A stretch of 64,000 nucleotides of DNA, taken from Procambarus clarkii (lineage: Eukaryota; Arthropoda; Malacostraca; Decapoda; Cambaridae). The stretch covers positions 8,371,830-8,435,829 of the forward strand of contig NC_091209.1 of NCBI RefSeq assembly GCF_040958095.1, given 5' to 3'. The notes beneath the pieces were generated by a model. It ran no database searches and was not told where the DNA came from. It saw nothing but the letters and a program-made list of their open reading frames with translations. A program made the position numbers and the translations under genes. Shown here in pieces: positions 60,504 to 64,000 of this stretch (positions within the stretch are counted from its first letter, which is position 1; every line of letters begins with the position of its first letter).

Positions 60504-62310
60504 CTGAATTTTCAAAAATGTAAGTCAGTTTAGAAAAAAAAAAGTCCTACTTTGATACAGTATAGGTATTATACAGCCCATCCTCCTGTTTTGGTAGTAC
60601 TGTACTTGGTGTATGTACTATGATCCTTATCGTCACTACAACATTGAATGCAGTTAGAAAGTAGGAAGCGGACATACCTGTGTTGAATTTGGACAGACCG
60701 GAATTTTTTTTATATTTATGTTGTAAAGACAACCTAACCTTCCTAGGCCTAATGATATATCTGAAGGCTAATATAGTATATATGTATGCTATACTAGGCC
60801 TAAGAATATTTAAGTTTATGTTTTAGCTTCATTTACTTTTTTTTTTGGACTATGAAGTGAATAGTACAAAGCTCTACCATCTAATTCCTTAGTATATCAA
60901 TGTTTGTACTATGGTATACATAGTACTATTTGTAACTAACAGGAGGATGGTTGTATTATAGTAAATAGAAATAGTTACTGTATACACAATTCATACCCCT
61001 ATATAGTTTTATGAATGATAAATGATTATAATTTCTGGCTTCAGTTAATGGGTTAAATTAAACAAATGCAAGAGTAAAGTTTGGAGTAAACCCAATACAT
61101 GACTTGTGAGAAGTACACATTACAGTGTTAAGTAATCCCTGTGGTAGTAAGTAATAATGCAATACTAAACATTTGTTAGTAATGTAAGCAAATAAATCAC
61201 TTGTTTGAAGTTTTAATACTCTCGCCATTGAAGTTCAGCGTCATCAGCCTAGTTGAACTTTAGCAATCACTGTACCTGGAATTCTGAACTTTTATAGTTA
61301 CCTGAAACTAATATGTGCCAATGTTATTAGCTTCCAAAATCTGTCTTACCAAGTGCCCAGGGTTCCTGTAATCCCACAATAATAAGCAGACTGTGTAGGC
61401 AAGCGTCAATAATTAGTACGTTTGCATGGTAATGCAGTAATCCAAAGATAAAAATTGGATCAAAACTTTTATTCCAACATGTAAATCAGGCCTTTCAGAC
61501 AAACTGGACCAAGTATACTTGCTCACTTAATATCCTTTAATACTCATTACAGTATGTAGCTAATATTGCTTCCTTTGCATGCAGGTTATGAATATCCATA
61601 TACTATTTTGTTGGCATTTATGAGTTATATTACTAGGAACAGTATATTGTATATGTAGTTTATAGGTAATTGGTAAAGTTTCTGGAATAAAAACCTGTTT
61701 GATTGTGCACTGGTTTTGCTAGTCATTACACAAGTCACAAAAACTCACTAGCACATGAGTTTGTAAGCCTCATGCTAGCTACCAGTAGAGAATTGTAAAT
61801 TATCCATCTTATAGCCCAGAAAACTTGTTTTGACCTGCTCTAAACACACCATTAAGGGGTGCATATTATGTTTGATATATACCATCAATATGTTATTGTC
61901 AACAAACTGGGACTCTCGCTGAATGTATTTGATCAATAATTAAAAGGATAATTTTCTGTGTTTTATTTACTAGGGTTACATTTCATACAAACTAGTAGTA
62001 CTTTGTTAAAAAAAAAAAGACCATAAATTTCCAGATACTTTTCAGACAACCCTCATTATTAATCAGGATTTTTGTTTTGTCTAATTGTATGATCCTATTT
62101 ATAAATTTAAGAAGCATTTAATGTTTGAAAGCAGGCATCCAGTGTTACAACTTAAAATAAAACAATTTATGAAGCCGATATATTAATTATCATTAAAATA
62201 CAGAGTGAACGTGTAATTTCTACTTCAGATCAATTATACACAAGAAAACGTGCCTAAAATACATAAACACATACATAAATGTATTATTATTATTAATATA
62301 TATATATATA
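60504..62310. other. Intergenic, no gene recognised
   Basis: AT-rich DNA with nothing repeated or coding that I can identify. Confidence 0.5.
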
Positions 62311-62313
62311 TAT

Positions 62314-62661
62314 GTCGTACCTAGTAGCCAGAACGCACTTCTCGGCCTACTATGCAAGGCCCGATTTGCCTAATAGGCCAAGTTTTCCTGAATTAATATA
62401 TTTTTTCTATTTTTTTTCTTATGAAATGATAAAGCTACCCATTTCATTATGTATGAGATCAATTTTTTGTATTGGAGTAAAATTAACGTAGATATATGAC
62501 CGAACCTAACCAACCCTACCTAACCTATCTTTATAGGTTAGGTAGCCGAAAAAGGTAGGGTAGGTAGTCGAAAAACAAATAATTCATGAAAACTTGGCTT
62601 ATTAGGCAAATCGGGCCTTGCATAGTAGGCACAGAAGTGCGTTCTGGCTACTAGGTACGAC
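62314..62661. mobile_element. Palindromic MITE in a TA microsatellite (348 bp)
   Basis: Inverted ends of about 82 bp start GTCGTACCTAGTAGCCAGAA and match at all but about five positions. The flanks are TATATA on both sides. The middle is rich in CCTAA/TTAGG-like pentamers (CCGAACCTAACCAACC; TAGGTTAGGTAGCCG). No coding frame. I recall this sequence type as common in decapod genomes, but cannot verify that here. Confidence 0.85.
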
Positions 62662-62812
<151 letters not shown>

Positions 62813-63160
62813 ATATTTTGGTAGCAGTCTTTCCTGTAGACATATATTATTAAATATGACCGAAAAAGTAAGATTAATAATTCTAACACGAATTTTCTCA
62901 ATCTTTCGTACATTTCTTTTCACTGTTGGAGGTAATTCAAAAATCAATTCTCCAAAATTCATTTTTATTTCTAGTCTGACGCGACACGAGCGCGTTTCGT
63001 AAAACTTATTACATTTTCAAAGACTTTAGTTCACAAATACACAACTGAATAGAACTTACGCATCTCCGATTTTATATCTACATTTTAGTGAGGTGGATGG
63101 GGTGAGGTGGCATTAATAGGGTATTAATTTCATCAACACAAGACAGAATATTCAGCTTCA
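62813..63160 (-). mobile_element. Penelope-like element, leader and N-terminus
   Basis: On the minus strand the frame starts MNFGELIFELPPTVKRNVRK at 62962 and runs IEKIRVRIINLTFSVIFNN before being cut by the TA run. The leader (63160-62963) holds the hammerhead-like fold. The N-terminus parallels [10 protein letters not shown] of the 13.6-kb copy, tying both to one element group. Confidence 0.65.
62973..63025 (-). ncRNA. Hammerhead-ribozyme-like fold
   Basis: On the minus strand: stem I AGTCT (63025-63021) with AGACT (62977-62973); core TTGAAAA; stem II GTAA with TTAC; GAAA (62998-62995); stem III CGCG with CGCG around loop CTCGTGT; then TC at the expected cleavage position. All three stems pair perfectly. 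The core differs from the usual CUGANGA at the first and sixth positions (U for C, A for G) and has one extra U, so it may be inactive or a variant. Penelope-like elements are known to carry hammerhead motifs in their leaders. Confidence 0.55.
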
Positions 63161-63272
63161 CTCGCAGACAAAGCTAACGACACTGGGTACCTACTGTATG
63201 AACGCAGACTAGGTCGATTTTTTTTTATTACTATATTAGGTACATCTGCATTTGTGCGGCTACCCTAGACTG

Positions 63273-64000
63273 CAGTGGTACCTCGGAATGTGAGTGTCCC
63301 TGAATGCGAGTTTTTCAGAATATGAGCAGGATTTCCTCGGAAAATATGTCTCTGAAGGCGAGGGTTACCTCGGGACGCAAGTTTGTTGATACCGTACAGG
63401 GCGACCTAGCGCGTGGTGGTTCGGCGATCGTTGCCCCTCTGCCCCGCAATTTACCATCGTCTCACGCCCAGTGACTACCCCACATCAATTCTTCTCCCGG
63501 ATTTTCAGTGTTTTGTTGCATTTTTGGTTATTTGACTATACAATTTGTTATTATATATCTCACCATGGGTCCCAAGAAAGCCAGTGGTAAGGATAAAGGG
63601 CCAGAAAGCCCACGTGAGGATGACAATAGAGGAGGATGACAAGAGATCATTCGGAAGCATGAGAACGGTACACGTGTTGTTGAACTTTGTAGGCAGTACA
63701 ACAAAGCCACATCAACAATATGCACTATACTTAAGAAAAATGAGATTATGAGTGCTAAAGTGGCAAAAGGAGTAAGAACAATAACGAAACAAAAACCACA
63801 AATACTTGAAGTGGCAAAAGTTGTTATTAATTTGGATACATGACAAGGAGTTAAGGGGTGATAGTGTTTCGGAGGCCATTATTTGTGAGAAAGCCAGGTT
63901 ATTGCACGAAGACCTTCTAAAGAATACCCCTGCAACGAGTGATGCAGATACGAAAGAGTTTAAGGCAAGCAGGGGCTGGTTTGAAAAATTTAGGAGAAGT
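63273..64000 (+). mobile_element. Tigger/pogo copy, 5' part (runs off the window)
   Basis: The left end is CAGTGGTACCTCGGAATGTG. The transposase starts at 63565 (MGPKKASGKDKGPESP) and across two or three frameshifts gives IIRKHENGTRVVELCRQYNK, STICTILKKNEIMSAKVAKG (CENP-B-like helix-turn-helix) and KEFKASRGWFEKF, the second DNA-binding helix group. Unlike the other copies it is not deleted here, so the catalytic domain may follow beyond 64000. Confidence 0.8.

Overview
This is eukaryotic nuclear DNA: split genes with GT..AG introns, no operons, AT-rich background, and about half of the length in mobile elements. The mix (several LINE families, DIRS-type tyrosine-recombinase retrotransposons, Penelope-like elements, Tigger/pogo and piggyBac DNA transposons, tRNA-derived SINEs, long TA microsatellites) fits an arthropod. 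A large decapod crustacean genome, such as a crayfish, is my inference; nothing in the window proves the species.

One host gene is recognisable. It is HPS5, a subunit of the BLOC-2 complex for lysosome-related organelle biogenesis, on the + strand in seven coding exons: 12144-12224, 17981-18091, 20095-20181, 25611-25769, 36219-40051, 42426-42537 and 44809-45201. The exon phases fit exactly and give 1591 codons plus stop, followed by a poly(A) signal at 45408. The fifth exon alone carries 1277 codons. Every large intron is swollen by insertions.

Layout. 1-5.3 kb: LINE endonuclease fragment split by a TTAA-flanked MITE, two minisatellites, a LINE 3' fragment, and a LINE reverse transcriptase with an inverted duplication at its 5' side. 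5.3-12 kb: a Tigger fragment, the 5' half of another LINE (minus strand), a CCAT-rich minisatellite and a short Tigger copy just upstream of HPS5 exon 1. 12-45 kb: HPS5 with its inserts. These are a SINE, a Penelope-like junction, a DIRS copy split by a LINE, more LINEs, a piggyBac inside an I-type LINE, a 5.7-kb DIRS element with intact termini, a second SINE copy, a 41-bp satellite and a third SINE inside a DIRS relic. 45-64 kb: no host gene recognised; further Tigger copies (one holding nested inserts), a DIRS deletion derivative, a 440-bp foldback, two MITEs and a Penelope-like leader.

The most striking structures are: (1) the DIRS element at 29450-35119, whose internal complementary region matches both outer ends perfectly (35/35 and 60/60 bases) although its reverse transcriptase is missing and its recombinase is eroded; (2) a hammerhead-ribozyme-like fold just upstream of a Penelope-like start codon at 63025-62973 (minus strand); (3) SINE families whose 3' tails match two different LINE families in the same window; (4) several TTAA-flanked insertions whose removal restores the interrupted element.

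Element boundaries are by eye and usually good to a few tens of bases, except where a target-site duplication or splice site is named.
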